64,000 nucleotides of DNA, taken from Streptomyces lydicus. GTDB lineage: Bacteria; Actinomycetota; Actinomycetes; Streptomycetales; Streptomycetaceae. The notes beneath the pieces are model-generated. The model worked only from the letters and a program-made list of their open reading frames with translations, was not told where the DNA came from and searched no databases. The DNA lies in the NCBI RefSeq assembly GCF_000717345.1, contig NZ_JNZA01000006.1, forward strand, positions 1 through 64,000, in the 5' to 3' direction. Below, in pieces: positions 1-8,468 of this stretch. Each line of letters starts with the position of its first letter. Positions within the stretch are counted from its first letter, which is position 1. The position numbers and the translations under genes were made by a program.

Positions 1-39
1 GCAGGGGGGACCCTGTGGGAGAGTAGGACGCCGCCGAAC
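1..39 (+). rRNA. rrf: 5S ribosomal RNA, 3' end (partial)
   Basis: The first 39 bases match the conserved 3' end of Streptomyces 5S rRNA (GTGGGAGAGTAGGACGCCGC followed by CGAAC). The rest of the gene, and presumably the whole rRNA operon, lies before the window. The exact 3' end could be one or two bases different. Confidence 0.9.
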
Positions 40-47
40 AAATTTTG

Positions 48-94
48 AAAAAGCCTCGTTCCCCGAGTTTCGACTCGGGGAACGAGGCTTTTTT
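48..94 (+). terminator. rho-independent terminator of the rRNA operon
   Basis: A perfect 15-bp stem (53-67 with 74-88) is flanked by A5 before and T6 after, so it reads as an intrinsic terminator. It starts nine bases after the 5S 3' end and would stop the rRNA operon transcript. Confidence 0.95.
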
Positions 95-352
95 GCGTTT
101 CCGGAGAAATATCGGTCGCCCGTCGGACGGGGCGCCGGCCGGCCAGACCGTTGGGTTGTGGCTGCGGCCGCGCGGGGTGGCGTGGGTGACGGGGCGATCA
201 CGTTCATCGGGGGAGATGGACGGCGAGGTGCCGCAGACGCATGTGGTCGGGGTGGATGTCCGACCGGAACACCGCGGGGCCGCTGGGGTAACGGAGCCGG
301 TGATGCGGCGTCATGAGCCTGATAGGGCTGGGGCGGGTGCGCCGGGTTCGGG

Positions 353-1945
353 TCAGACCGGTAGGGAGCGGTGGGGCCAGCGGGCTCGGGCTTGTTCCTG
401 GGAGCGCATGGTGGCCAGCGTCAGGAGGCCGCGCATCCGGCCCGTTTCGAGGAGATCGGGGAGCGCGGGCAGCGGGGCGAGCGCGGCGATGTCGTCCAGG
501 ACGAGGGTGAGTGGTGGGTCGAGCCGACCGTCAGATGACCGTTCGGCCATGCGGCGGCCGTGCTCGACCACGCTCGAGAGGAGTGCGGTGAGCAGTGGCA
601 TCGCACCCGGTTCGGTACGCGGATCCTCAAGGGGTTCGCCTACCACGTACAGCGTTCCCCCCTCATCGAGAAATGATTCGAGAATGACCGAATCCGCTCG
701 AAGTGGAGTGCAGGCGTCCCGGATGTGAAGGGAGGAGAGGGCGCTCAGGGAGCGGCCCACCAGTTCCTTTGCCAGCTCACGGCGTTCCGCGTGCGCGGTG
801 AGCACGGACTCCAGCTCGCCGGCCTGGCCCGCGGATGCCTTGGGGCTGGTGCGCAGGATCCGTACGGGTTCCTGGGCGGCGCCGGCGGCATGCGCCCAGC
901 GGTGCAGCTGGCGGAACGGGCGGCCGTCCAGCGCGGCGGCGTGCAGCCAGCAGCGCAGCAGGGTCTGCGCGGCGTCCGCGACCGCCGAGTCCGCGGTGGC
1001 GGACGGCCGTACGGGGGCCAGCAGGGCGGTGGCGCGGGTGGTGGCGGTGGCGAGGTCTTCGCAGCCGGTGGTCGGCGACCAGCGGAGCCGGGCGGGGGTG
1101 TCGAGGAGGTGCGTCGGGTCGTACGTCAGCAGCGGGCCGAGCTTGGCGCGGGCGTCCTTGGTCTCGGACCACAGGGCGGGGTCCGTCGTGGCGACGATGA
1201 GGGGGCCTGGTGCCGCGGTGGCGGTGGCGACCGCGGCGGCGAGGGTGGCGGCCCGGCCGGTGGTGGCGAACTGGACGCGGGGGAGCGGGAGTTCGGTGCC
1301 CGGGGCGGGGGCGGCGGCCGGGGACGCGGTGCGCTGTTCGGGGACCGGGCCGGTGGGAAGGGGGACGGCGGCCGTTTCGGGTGTGGCTGGGGCGGCAGCC
1401 GGGACGGACGGTGACGGGGTGAGTGGTGCGACCGGGGCGGCTGGTGCGTCTTCGGTGGGGGCCGTGGGCGCGGGGGTGCGGGCCGCGGTGGGAGCCTCCA
1501 GGAGCGGCTCCAGCGCCTCCTGTCGGGCCCTGCGGGCCGCGGCGCGCCGGGCGGCCCGTACGGAGCGGTAGCGGGTGACGGTGCCCATCGTGAAGATGGT
1601 CAGGACCAGCAGGACCATCAGCTCGCCGATGAGGATGCCCCAGAACAGGCCGTAGCCGGAGAGTTGGGCCTTGGGGGTGCCGGGCCAGGCGGCGGGCAGG
1701 TCGTGCGGCGCGGACACCAGGTGGCGCAGCGCCATCGGGGTGCCGGCGTAGTCCACGCCCCGGGGCCAGGCGCCGTGCGCGAACAGGCCGGCCAGGCCGG
1801 TCGCCGTCCACACCAGCAGCGTCAGGCCCAGCAGGAAGGCGAGCAGCGCCACCAGCAGGGAGTCGGGGATGCCGCGTCCCCGGTCGTCGTGCGGGTCGCG
1901 GTAGCCGCGGCCGCCGCCTCGTTCGTCGTCGTATCCGCGCCTCAC
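353..1945 (-). CDS. VirD4/TraG-like membrane protein lacking a P-loop, last gene of T4SS-like cluster
   Basis: 530 aa from a GTG that overlaps the stop of the upstream VirB4-like gene (GTGA). Two membrane segments lie near residues 29-55 and 98-121, followed by an Ala/Pro-rich linker (about 140-215) and a C-terminal domain. That domain resembles type IV coupling proteins: the segment GPLIVATTDPALW (about 247-259) and a Walker-B-like LTLVLDDI (about 479-486) are as in VirD4/TraG. No Walker A motif is visible where one is expected, so it may not hydrolyse ATP itself. Family knowledge: coupling proteins bring substrates to the secretion channel. Its role here is inferred from position, and a structural partner of the VirB4-like ATPase is an alternative. 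Confidence 0.75.
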   Translation of the reverse strand: MRRGYDDERGGGRGYRDPHDDRGRGIPDSLLVALLAFLLGLTLLVWTATGLAGLFAHGAWPRGVDYAGTPMALRHLVSAPHDLPAAWPGTPKAQLSGYGLFWGILIGELMVLLVLTIFTMGTVTRYRSVRAARRAAARRARQEALEPLLEAPTAARTPAPTAPTEDAPAAPVAPLTPSPSVPAAAPATPETAAVPLPTGPVPEQRTASPAAAPAPGTELPLPRVQFATTGRAATLAAAVATATAAPGPLIVATTDPALWSETKDARAKLGPLLTYDPTHLLDTPARLRWSPTTGCEDLATATTRATALLAPVRPSATADSAVADAAQTLLRCWLHAAALDGRPFRQLHRWAHAAGAAQEPVRILRTSPKASAGQAGELESVLTAHAERRELAKELVGRSLSALSSLHIRDACTPLRADSVILESFLDEGGTLYVVGEPLEDPRTEPGAMPLLTALLSSVVEHGRRMAERSSDGRLDPPLTLVLDDIAALAPLPALPDLLETGRMRGLLTLATMRSQEQARARWPHRSLPV

Positions 1946-3372
1946 GCCACCGTCTCGCTCGACTCGTCTCTCCACCGGCGCTCCATCGCGATGGCCTCGG
2001 CGCGTGCCTCGGCCTCGGCGTCCGCCGCCGCTTCCAGGGCGCGTGCCTCGTCGGTCGGCATCGCGGAGGATTCGGTCATCGCCCGGTCGGTGAAGACCAG
2101 CGGGCGTTCCGCCTCGGTGATGAGGTGTTTGACGACCTGGACGTTGCCGTTGACGTCCCAGACCGCGATGCCGGGGGTGAGCGTCGGAATGATCTCCACG
2201 GCCCAGCGGGGCAGGCCCAGGACCCGCCCGGTGGCCCGTGCCTCGTCCGCCTTCTGGGCGTAGATGGTCCTGGTGGAGGCCATCTTGAGGATCGCCGCGG
2301 CCTCCCGCGCGGCCGCGCCGTCCACCACGTCGGAGAGGTGGTGGACGACGGCCACGAAGGAGAGGCCGAGCCGTCGGCCGAACTTCAGCAGTCGCTGGAA
2401 GAGCTGGGCGACGAACGGCGAGTTGATGATGTGCCATGCCTCCTCGACCAGGAAGATCCGCTTCTTCCGGTCGGGCCGGATCCAGGTGTGCTCCAGCCAC
2501 ACGCCGACGATCGCCATCAGGATGGGCATCGCGATGGAGTTGCGGTCGATGTGGGAGAGGTCGAAGACGATCAGCGGGGAGTCCAGGTCGATGCCCGCGG
2601 ACGTCGGGCCGTCGAACATGCCCCGCAGGTCACCGTCGACGAGCCGGTCGAGCACCAGGGCCACGTCGAGGCCCCAGGCCCGTACGTCGTCTATGTCGAC
2701 GTTCATGGCTTCGGCCGACTCGGCCTCGGGATGCCGCAGCTGCTCGACGATGTCGGTCAGGACGGGCTGGCGGTCGGTGATGGTCTCGTTGACGTACGCG
2801 TGGGCGACCTTGAGGGCGAAGCCGGAGCGTTCGTCCAGGCCGTGGCCCATCGCGACCTCGATGATCGTGCGGAGCAGGGCCAGCTGGCCGGTCGTGGTGA
2901 TCGACGGGTCGAGCGGGTTGAGACGGATCCCGCCGTTGAGGGCGGCCGTCGGGTCCAGGCGGATGGGGGTTATCCCCAGCTCCTCGGCGATGAGGTTCCA
3001 TTCGCCGACGCCGTCCTCGCCCTGCGCGTCCAGGACGACGACCTGCCGGTCGCGGAACCGCAGCTGGCGCAGGACGTAGGTCTTCTCCAGGGCGGACTTG
3101 CCGTTGCCGGACTCGCCGAGGACGAGCCAGTGCGGGGCGGGGAGCTGCTGTCCGTAGAGCTGGAACGGGTCGTAGATGTAGCCCTTGCCGCTGTAGACCT
3201 CACGGCCGATGATCACGCCGGAGTCGCCGAGGCCGGGGGCCGCGGTGGGCAGGTAGACCGCCTGGGCCTGGCCGGTGGAGGTGCGTACGGGCAGCCGGGT
3301 GGTCTCCACCTTCCCGAACAGGAAGCTGGTGAACGCCTCGGTGAGCGCTCCGAGCGGGTCGAGCATGGCCAT
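1942..3372 (-). CDS. VirB4-like ATPase of T4SS-like cluster
   Basis: 476 aa. The start ATG has GGGAGG about ten bases upstream; a second in-frame ATG lies two codons later. Walker A is GESGNGKS (about 86-93) and the Walker-B-like element is RIFLVEEAW (about 305-313), as in VirB4/TraE-type secretion ATPases. There is no membrane segment, so it is probably a cytoplasmic motor docked on the membrane by the neighbouring PrgI-type protein. It sits 23 bp after the SCO6880-like gene and overlaps the VirD4-like gene by four bases, so all are probably co-transcribed and translationally coupled. Confidence 0.88.
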   Translation of the reverse strand: MAMLDPLGALTEAFTSFLFGKVETTRLPVRTSTGQAQAVYLPTAAPGLGDSGVIIGREVYSGKGYIYDPFQLYGQQLPAPHWLVLGESGNGKSALEKTYVLRQLRFRDRQVVVLDAQGEDGVGEWNLIAEELGITPIRLDPTAALNGGIRLNPLDPSITTTGQLALLRTIIEVAMGHGLDERSGFALKVAHAYVNETITDRQPVLTDIVEQLRHPEAESAEAMNVDIDDVRAWGLDVALVLDRLVDGDLRGMFDGPTSAGIDLDSPLIVFDLSHIDRNSIAMPILMAIVGVWLEHTWIRPDRKKRIFLVEEAWHIINSPFVAQLFQRLLKFGRRLGLSFVAVVHHLSDVVDGAAAREAAAILKMASTRTIYAQKADEARATGRVLGLPRWAVEIIPTLTPGIAVWDVNGNVQVVKHLITEAERPLVFTDRAMTESSAMPTDEARALEAAADAEAEARAEAIAMERRWRDESSETVA

Positions 3373-3395
3373 GACGTACGCGCCTCCCAGCGGCT

Positions 3396-4958
3396 TTAGC
3401 GGCGGATTCCGGTCGCGAACGGCAGGGTGTTGACGAACGCCCGGTGGTGCTCGCGGTCGCACCACTCCAGCTTCAGATACGACTTGCCGGCGGAGGCGCG
3501 GATGGTGCGCTTGTCGCGGGCGAGCGCCTCGGGCGAGCGGGAAGAGACCGTGATGTAGCCGACGAGGTTGACGCCGGCCGCGCCGGACGCGAGGTCCTCG
3601 CCGCGCTGGTCGACCCGGCCGTGGTGGGCCACGTCGCGCGGGTCCACCACCCGGTTCATCTTCGCCGCGCGGCTGGCCTCCGCGTCGTCGTTCGTCTTCT
3701 CCGTCAGCATGCGCTCGATGGCGATCTCGGTGGGCTCCAGGTCCATGCAGACCGCGACCGTGCGGATGACGTCCGGGGTGTGCACCAGGAGGGGCGCGAG
3801 GAAGTTGACGCCCACCGGGGTGAGCGGCCACTCCTTGACCCAGGCGGTGGCGTGGCACCACGGCGCGCGGGTCGTCGACTCGCGCGTCTTGGCCTGGAGG
3901 TACGTCGGCTCCATCGCGTCGAGCTCGGCGGGCCAGGCGTTGCGCTTGCTCATCGCCTGGATGTGGTCGATGGGGTGGTCCGGGTCGTACATCGAGTGGA
4001 CGAGGGAGGCGAGCCGGGCCTGGCCGAGGGGCTGGCGGACCCGGATGTCGGCCTCGGCGAGCCGGGCGCAGATGTCGGTCAGCTCACGGGCCATCACCAC
4101 CGCCAGGCCGGCGTCCCGGTCGAGCTTCTTGCGCAGCAGCCCGCCCTGGTGCATCCGGGCGGCGCGGGCCATGGTGTGCGCCTCGGTGGCCAGCTCGCGG
4201 GTGTAGTGCATACAGGCGACGAGGTAGGCGCGGTGCTGCTCGGAGGAGGTGGACACCATCGACTGCAGCTGGTCGTAGGACTCCTGCAGCCAGCGGGGGG
4301 AGGCCGTGTCGCCGCGCTGGCTGACGTCCTTGGCGTGCGCGTCGGGGTCGGCGGGGAGCGTACGCGCCAGCATCTGAAGCCGGGTCACGAAGCCGTCCCC
4401 GTTGGCGACGTGCTTGAGCAGCGTGCCGAAGCGGTCGACGAGGGCCTCCTGGTCCTCGCTGTCGCGCAGGCCGACGCCGGGGCCCTCGATCTCGATGGCG
4501 GCCGTGACGGTGCGGCGGTCGGCGTGCAGCAGGACCGCGATCTCGTCCGGGCCGAACGGCGCGGACAGCCAGTTGATCCGTCCGATGCCGGGCGGCGGGC
4601 CGATCTCGACCTCCCGGCCGTCCAGCCGTACGCCCGCCTCGGCGGCGCCGGAGCGGTAAGTGGCGCCCCGGCGGACCGTACGGCGGAAGCTGCGGCGGAT
4701 CTCGAACCACCGGTAGAACGTGCGGCCCTTGTACGGGACGTAGACGGCGGCGAGGCCGAGCATCGGGAAGCCGGTGAGCGTCACGATGCGCAGCGAGAGC
4801 ACGGGCACCAGCAGTCCGCACATCATGCCGAGGAAGGCACCCACGATGATCAGCGCGATCTCACCGGTCTCGCGGTTCTTGCCGACGATCGCGTTGGGCC
4901 GGGCACGGCCGATCAGATATGTGCGACGTGGCGCGATCGGGTGGGACTGCGTGCTCAA
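3396..4958 (-). CDS. SCO6880-family (PrgI-like) T4SS membrane protein
   Basis: 520 aa, TTG start. The only in-frame initiator at the N-terminus is a TTG overlapping the previous stop (TTGA), with an excellent GGAGGTGA seven bases upstream. Residues about 34-75 hold two membrane helices typical of PrgI/VirB3-type proteins. The rest resembles the N-terminal, non-ATPase part of VirB4 proteins; the ATPase half is the next gene. It probably anchors the ATPase to the inner membrane. The family name comes from recognition of the Streptomyces SCO6880-like family. No nucleotide-binding motif is seen. Confidence 0.85.
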   Translation of the reverse strand: MSTQSHPIAPRRTYLIGRARPNAIVGKNRETGEIALIIVGAFLGMMCGLLVPVLSLRIVTLTGFPMLGLAAVYVPYKGRTFYRWFEIRRSFRRTVRRGATYRSGAAEAGVRLDGREVEIGPPPGIGRINWLSAPFGPDEIAVLLHADRRTVTAAIEIEGPGVGLRDSEDQEALVDRFGTLLKHVANGDGFVTRLQMLARTLPADPDAHAKDVSQRGDTASPRWLQESYDQLQSMVSTSSEQHRAYLVACMHYTRELATEAHTMARAARMHQGGLLRKKLDRDAGLAVVMARELTDICARLAEADIRVRQPLGQARLASLVHSMYDPDHPIDHIQAMSKRNAWPAELDAMEPTYLQAKTRESTTRAPWCHATAWVKEWPLTPVGVNFLAPLLVHTPDVIRTVAVCMDLEPTEIAIERMLTEKTNDDAEASRAAKMNRVVDPRDVAHHGRVDQRGEDLASGAAGVNLVGYITVSSRSPEALARDKRTIRASAGKSYLKLEWCDREHHRAFVNTLPFATGIRR

Positions 4959-6271
4959 CGCCCATCACCTCCTGCTGTCTTGCCGGTGCGGGCGCTGCTG
5001 CCGGGAGTGGGGTTCGTACGGGGGGCCGGGGTGGCGGGGGGTGGGGTCTGGCCGCCGCCGGAGCGGGAGCCGTGTGCCGCGACGCCACCGGAGACCGCGT
5101 CGGCCGGCCGGGACTGGCCGCCCTGCGCGCCCTGCCCGCCGTCGCCGCCGGAGGTGCGGGAGCTGTGGGTCTTGATGCCCTGGGACACCAGCGCGGCGGG
5201 GGAGCTGAGGACGGCCGCCGCGGTGTTCTCCGCCCCGCGGCTCATCCGGTTGTTGCGGGACGCGGCGATCTCGTCGCCGAAGCCGGGGACGAAGCGGTAG
5301 ATCACCGCGCTGGCGAAGATGGCCAGCAGGATGATCGCGAGGCCGGAGACGACGGCGGAGATGGCGTTCGGCCCCTTGTTGGACGACAGGGCGCCGGCGA
5401 TGCCCAGCACGATCACGATGACCGGTTTCACCATGATCACCGCGATCATGATGCCGGCCCAGCGGCGCACGTGGCCCCACATGTTCTTGTCGACCAGCCC
5501 GGCGTACACGACGGTCCCGAGCAGCGCCCCGACGTACAGCAGCGCGGCCCGGATCACCAGCTCCAGCCACAGCACACCGGCGGCCAGCACGGACACCAGC
5601 GACACCACGATCAGCATGATCGGCCCGCCGCCGATGTCGGTGCCCTTCGTGAGCGCCTGGGAGAACGACCCGAAGAAGGTGTCGGTCTGGGCGCCCGTGC
5701 CCTTCGCGATGATCGCGGTGACGCCGTCGGTGGCGGAGACCACTGTGTAGAGGATCAGCGGGGTGAACGCGGAGGCCAGCACCGTCAGCCAGAGGAACCC
5801 GACCGCCTCACTGATCGCCTCGGTGAGCCGCACCCCGCGCACCGCCCGCTTGGCGACGGCCAGCAGCCACAGCACGAGCGTGAGCACGGTGGAGGCGGCG
5901 AAGACGACCGCGTACTGGCGGAGGAACGCCGCGTTGGTGAAGTCCACCTGGGAGGTGGCGTTCACGGCGTCGGACAGCTTGTTGACGATCCAGGCGGCGG
6001 CTTTGGCGCAGCCTTTGGCCAGGGAGTCGAGGGGGTCCAGGGGGTTGTTGTCTAGGGGGTTGGTGGGGAGGGATCCGCCGCCGGGTTGGTTGCGCTGTTC
6101 GCAGTAGTCCTTGAGGACGCCACTGGATGAGCTGCACTGATCGGACCCAGGGCTCGGGGTGGGGGACGGTGCGGCCATGGCACGTGTCGCGAGCATGAGG
6201 ACAGAGGTCTGCACGCCGGCCAGCACGGCGACGACCGACAGCGCACGGCGGTGCTTTCGCTTACCGGGCAT
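4955..6271 (-). CDS. VirB6/TrbL-like polytopic membrane protein
   Basis: 438 aa. It starts with a basic, cleavable-looking signal (KRKHRR, then a hydrophobic run ending AMA), an extracellular Pro/Ser/Asn-rich loop, then about six to eight hydrophobic helices (roughly 120-360) and a Gly/Thr/Pro-rich tail. This is the layout of VirB6/TrbL channel subunits in Gram-positive secretion systems. Its start overlaps the end of the upstream VirB8-like gene by 11 bp, and its stop overlaps the TTG of the next gene. The channel role is inferred from family and cluster. Confidence 0.82.
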   Translation of the reverse strand: MPGKRKHRRALSVVAVLAGVQTSVLMLATRAMAAPSPTPSPGSDQCSSSSGVLKDYCEQRNQPGGGSLPTNPLDNNPLDPLDSLAKGCAKAAAWIVNKLSDAVNATSQVDFTNAAFLRQYAVVFAASTVLTLVLWLLAVAKRAVRGVRLTEAISEAVGFLWLTVLASAFTPLILYTVVSATDGVTAIIAKGTGAQTDTFFGSFSQALTKGTDIGGGPIMLIVVSLVSVLAAGVLWLELVIRAALLYVGALLGTVVYAGLVDKNMWGHVRRWAGIMIAVIMVKPVIVIVLGIAGALSSNKGPNAISAVVSGLAIILLAIFASAVIYRFVPGFGDEIAASRNNRMSRGAENTAAAVLSSPAALVSQGIKTHSSRTSGGDGGQGAQGGQSRPADAVSGGVAAHGSRSGGGQTPPPATPAPRTNPTPGSSARTGKTAGGDGR

Positions 6272-7118
6272 ACGTGAAACCTCCGTAGCCTTGCACGGCC
6301 TTGGTCATGTCCTCCGCCGTTGCGGCAGCTTGGTCACGCCCGATGGGGGCGGGGCCCTTCTTCTGCGTGAAGTCGGTGACCTTCCAGTCCCCGTTCAGCC
6401 ACTTCAGGTCGAAGGTGTTCGTGTACCAGCTCTCGGTAACCGGGTTCTGGGACTGTGCGCCGGCGAGCCCGAAGAGGGTCGAGTACCAGACCGAGACCTT
6501 GGCGGTGTCGCCCTTGAACGATTCGGTCTTCGTGCCGACAGGGTTCGCGCGCGAGATGAAGGTCATGCCCTTCGGAGCACTGCCGTCCGGCTTGAGTCCG
6601 ATGCGTCCGAGCAGCGCGGCATCGGAGTACACCTTGTCGGCACTGCCCTTGCGCGCCGCCGCCACCGAGGGCGCATAGACCGTCGCGGCGATTTCCTGCC
6701 GCCTGTCAGCGTTGTACATCCCGTCACTCGACAACGCCACCACATAGTTCGCCGCCGCCGACTGCGCCCCCTGTTCCGTCTTGGCGAAGCCCGTGGCGAT
6801 GCCGCTGGCCTTGCCGGAGACCGGCTTGGTGCCGGTGGGGGAGGTGGGGCGGGCAGGGCCGGCGGCGGTGTCCTTGGCGGAGTCGCCGGGGGATTCGTTG
6901 TTGCCGCTGCCGTCGCGGTTGGCGAAGGCGATGGCCGCGAGCAGCAGGACGATCACGCCGACGATGGTGACGAGGTTGCGGCTGGACATGCCCGTCCGGG
7001 GGCGGCGTCCCGAGCCGTAGAGGTCGCCCTCGCTCCCGGGAAGTCTGGTCCGTGTCTGGCCCGCCTCGGAACCGCGGTGGCCGTCGCCGCCGTAGCCGCC
7101 GTCGTCGCTGAGACTCAT
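6261..7118 (-). CDS. VirB8/TcpC-like single-pass membrane protein
   Basis: 285 aa. A hydrophilic N-terminus is followed by one membrane helix (about 49-66), a Ser/Thr/Pro linker, and an extracytoplasmic domain of about 180 residues. The domain ends with a WYTNTFDLKWLNGDWKV stretch typical of NTF2-like VirB8/TcpC domains. Such proteins nucleate assembly of the secretion channel outside the membrane. The ATG is preceded at some distance by GAGGGGG. It overlaps the VirB6-like gene, supporting one operon. Confidence 0.75.
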   Translation of the reverse strand: MSLSDDGGYGGDGHRGSEAGQTRTRLPGSEGDLYGSGRRPRTGMSSRNLVTIVGVIVLLLAAIAFANRDGSGNNESPGDSAKDTAAGPARPTSPTGTKPVSGKASGIATGFAKTEQGAQSAAANYVVALSSDGMYNADRRQEIAATVYAPSVAAARKGSADKVYSDAALLGRIGLKPDGSAPKGMTFISRANPVGTKTESFKGDTAKVSVWYSTLFGLAGAQSQNPVTESWYTNTFDLKWLNGDWKVTDFTQKKGPAPIGRDQAAATAEDMTKAVQGYGGFTYAR

Positions 7119-7701
7119 CGCGCCTGTGCCCCCTCTACCGCCGTCGCCGTGCGTGCCGTCGTTGTGCCGCCCTCATATGACCGTAGCCGCGCGGGAAGCA
7201 GCTCGGGCGAAGTGGTACGAGTACATCTCACCGTGACGGGTCCTCAGATGCGGTGCGGCGGAGGCGAATGGGGGACTCTGGGCTATTTGTGCGCATCGCT
7301 CGTTCCCCCTTCGCCGTTGCTTCCGTAGGGCCTCCTGGCCCCGGGTCCACCTGTCCCCGCGCAGCGGGCGGCGCAATCGGTCCGCTGGTCGCGGGGGTGC
7401 GGAGGGCATGGTGCGGGCCCCGTCGGGCCGGGGTGCGTGGGCGTCAGCATGGGGCCTCGGCAGGGGAGGTGCGGCCGGTGGAAGCGGGTGGAGGCACGGG
7501 ACGGCGGAGAGAGGACGGGCGGGGGCGCATGGGGGCGGCGCGGGGACGGGGGCCTGCCCGCGGTGCGGCGGTGCGGGCCCCGGCGGTCGCGGAAGGGCGG
7601 CGGGTGTCCGGAGACGCCCGCACGGAGCCCCGGAGCGGCCGCCGCGGCAGGGCCTAGGGCCTGTCTTGCGGAGCGCCCGGGGCCGGTCCGGAAGGCACGG
7701 C
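7119..7701. other. 583-bp gap inside the T4SS-like cluster
   Basis: I see no convincing gene. Reading frames here have the skewed composition of shadow frames and no good ribosome-binding site. It separates the small two-TM gene from the VirB8-like gene, so a second promoter for the downstream genes may lie here. GC-rich inverted sequences occur near 7650-7670, just after the small gene, but have no T-tract. Confidence 0.5.
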
Positions 7702-8040
7702 CTAGACCGCCATGCCGTAGACGATGGTGAACAGCGTCCCCAGGGACCCGATGATGAAGACGCCGGTCAGGCCGGCCACGATCAGGCCCTTGCCCTGTTC
7801 GGCGCTGAAGGTGTCGCGCAGCGCGGTGGCGCCGATGCGCTGTTTGGCGGCGCCCCAGATCGCGATGCCGAGGCACAGCAGGATCGCCACCGCCATGACC
7901 ACCTCGACCATCACCCGGGCCTCGTTGCCCAGGCTGCCGAACGGGCCCCAGTCCGGGGCGATTCCGCCGATGATGGTGGTGATGTCGCCCTTTTCGGCCG
8001 CAAGAATCATGTGTGACATCTGCGCCATGTGTGAACTCAC
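7702..8040 (-). CDS. small two-TM protein, VirB2/pilin-like position in T4SS cluster
   Basis: 112 aa from a GTG with AAGGGG just upstream; ATGs at residues 5, 8 and 11 are alternatives. Two hydrophobic helices (about residues 46-66 and 86-108) are separated by a short basic/polar loop. A small protein with two helices ahead of VirB8, VirB6 and VirB4 homologues occupies the place of VirB2/TrbC pilin-like subunits, but no sequence motif proves this. The function is inferred only from size, topology and context. Confidence 0.75.
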   Translation of the reverse strand: MSSHMAQMSHMILAAEKGDITTIIGGIAPDWGPFGSLGNEARVMVEVVMAVAILLCLGIAIWGAAKQRIGATALRDTFSAEQGKGLIVAGLTGVFIIGSLGTLFTIVYGMAV

Positions 8041-8468
8041 CGCCCCTTTATGGGTAGTTAGCTGTCCGTGCCCGTGCCGGTGTGCGCGGGCCCCGCTTCT
8101 ATCTTCGCTGACGAAGACGCCGTCAGAAGTCGACTTGGCGCCTTTCTTTGACGGATCCGATGGTGGTGGCGTGTGCGGGCGGGCGCACGTCGTCCATTGA
8201 ACCGACTAGTCTCACCGTGTGTATCACGGGCGATAACCCTGAGCAATGATCATCGGGGCGGCGGCGCAGTGGTAAACGGGGCCGGTCGCGGGCCGCGGTT
8301 TTCCGGGGCCCGCGGCCAAGTGTCGCTCATACGGCGGTGCGCCGGGTGTCGCCGTGTGCGGCACCGCGCCCGGGCCGGAGCGCCCCCTGCGCCTCCCGTG
8401 TGACGCAACGCGCAGCGTCCGGCCGGAAAAAGGCAGTGAACCGCGCCTGAATGGGGGAGGGTTGTGGG
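8041..8468. other. 428-bp divergent intergenic region
   Basis: This lies between the leftward T4SS-like genes and the rightward SLT-NlpC gene and must hold both promoters. I recognise no operator or riboswitch. In particular I do not see the conserved boxes of the ydaO/c-di-AMP riboswitch that precedes many Streptomyces cell-wall hydrolase genes. A 6-bp inverted repeat (CTGACG/CGTCAG) lies near 8110-8130. Confidence 0.4.

Noticed and set aside
7253..7657. Possible small gene in the gap of the T4SS-like cluster
   Set aside because: Arg/Gly-rich, no ribosome-binding site, and an equally long competing frame overlaps it.
8041..8468. c-di-AMP (ydaO) riboswitch before the SLT-NlpC gene
   Set aside because: Expected from knowledge of Streptomyces hydrolase genes, but the conserved boxes are not visible here or before the gene at 20796.
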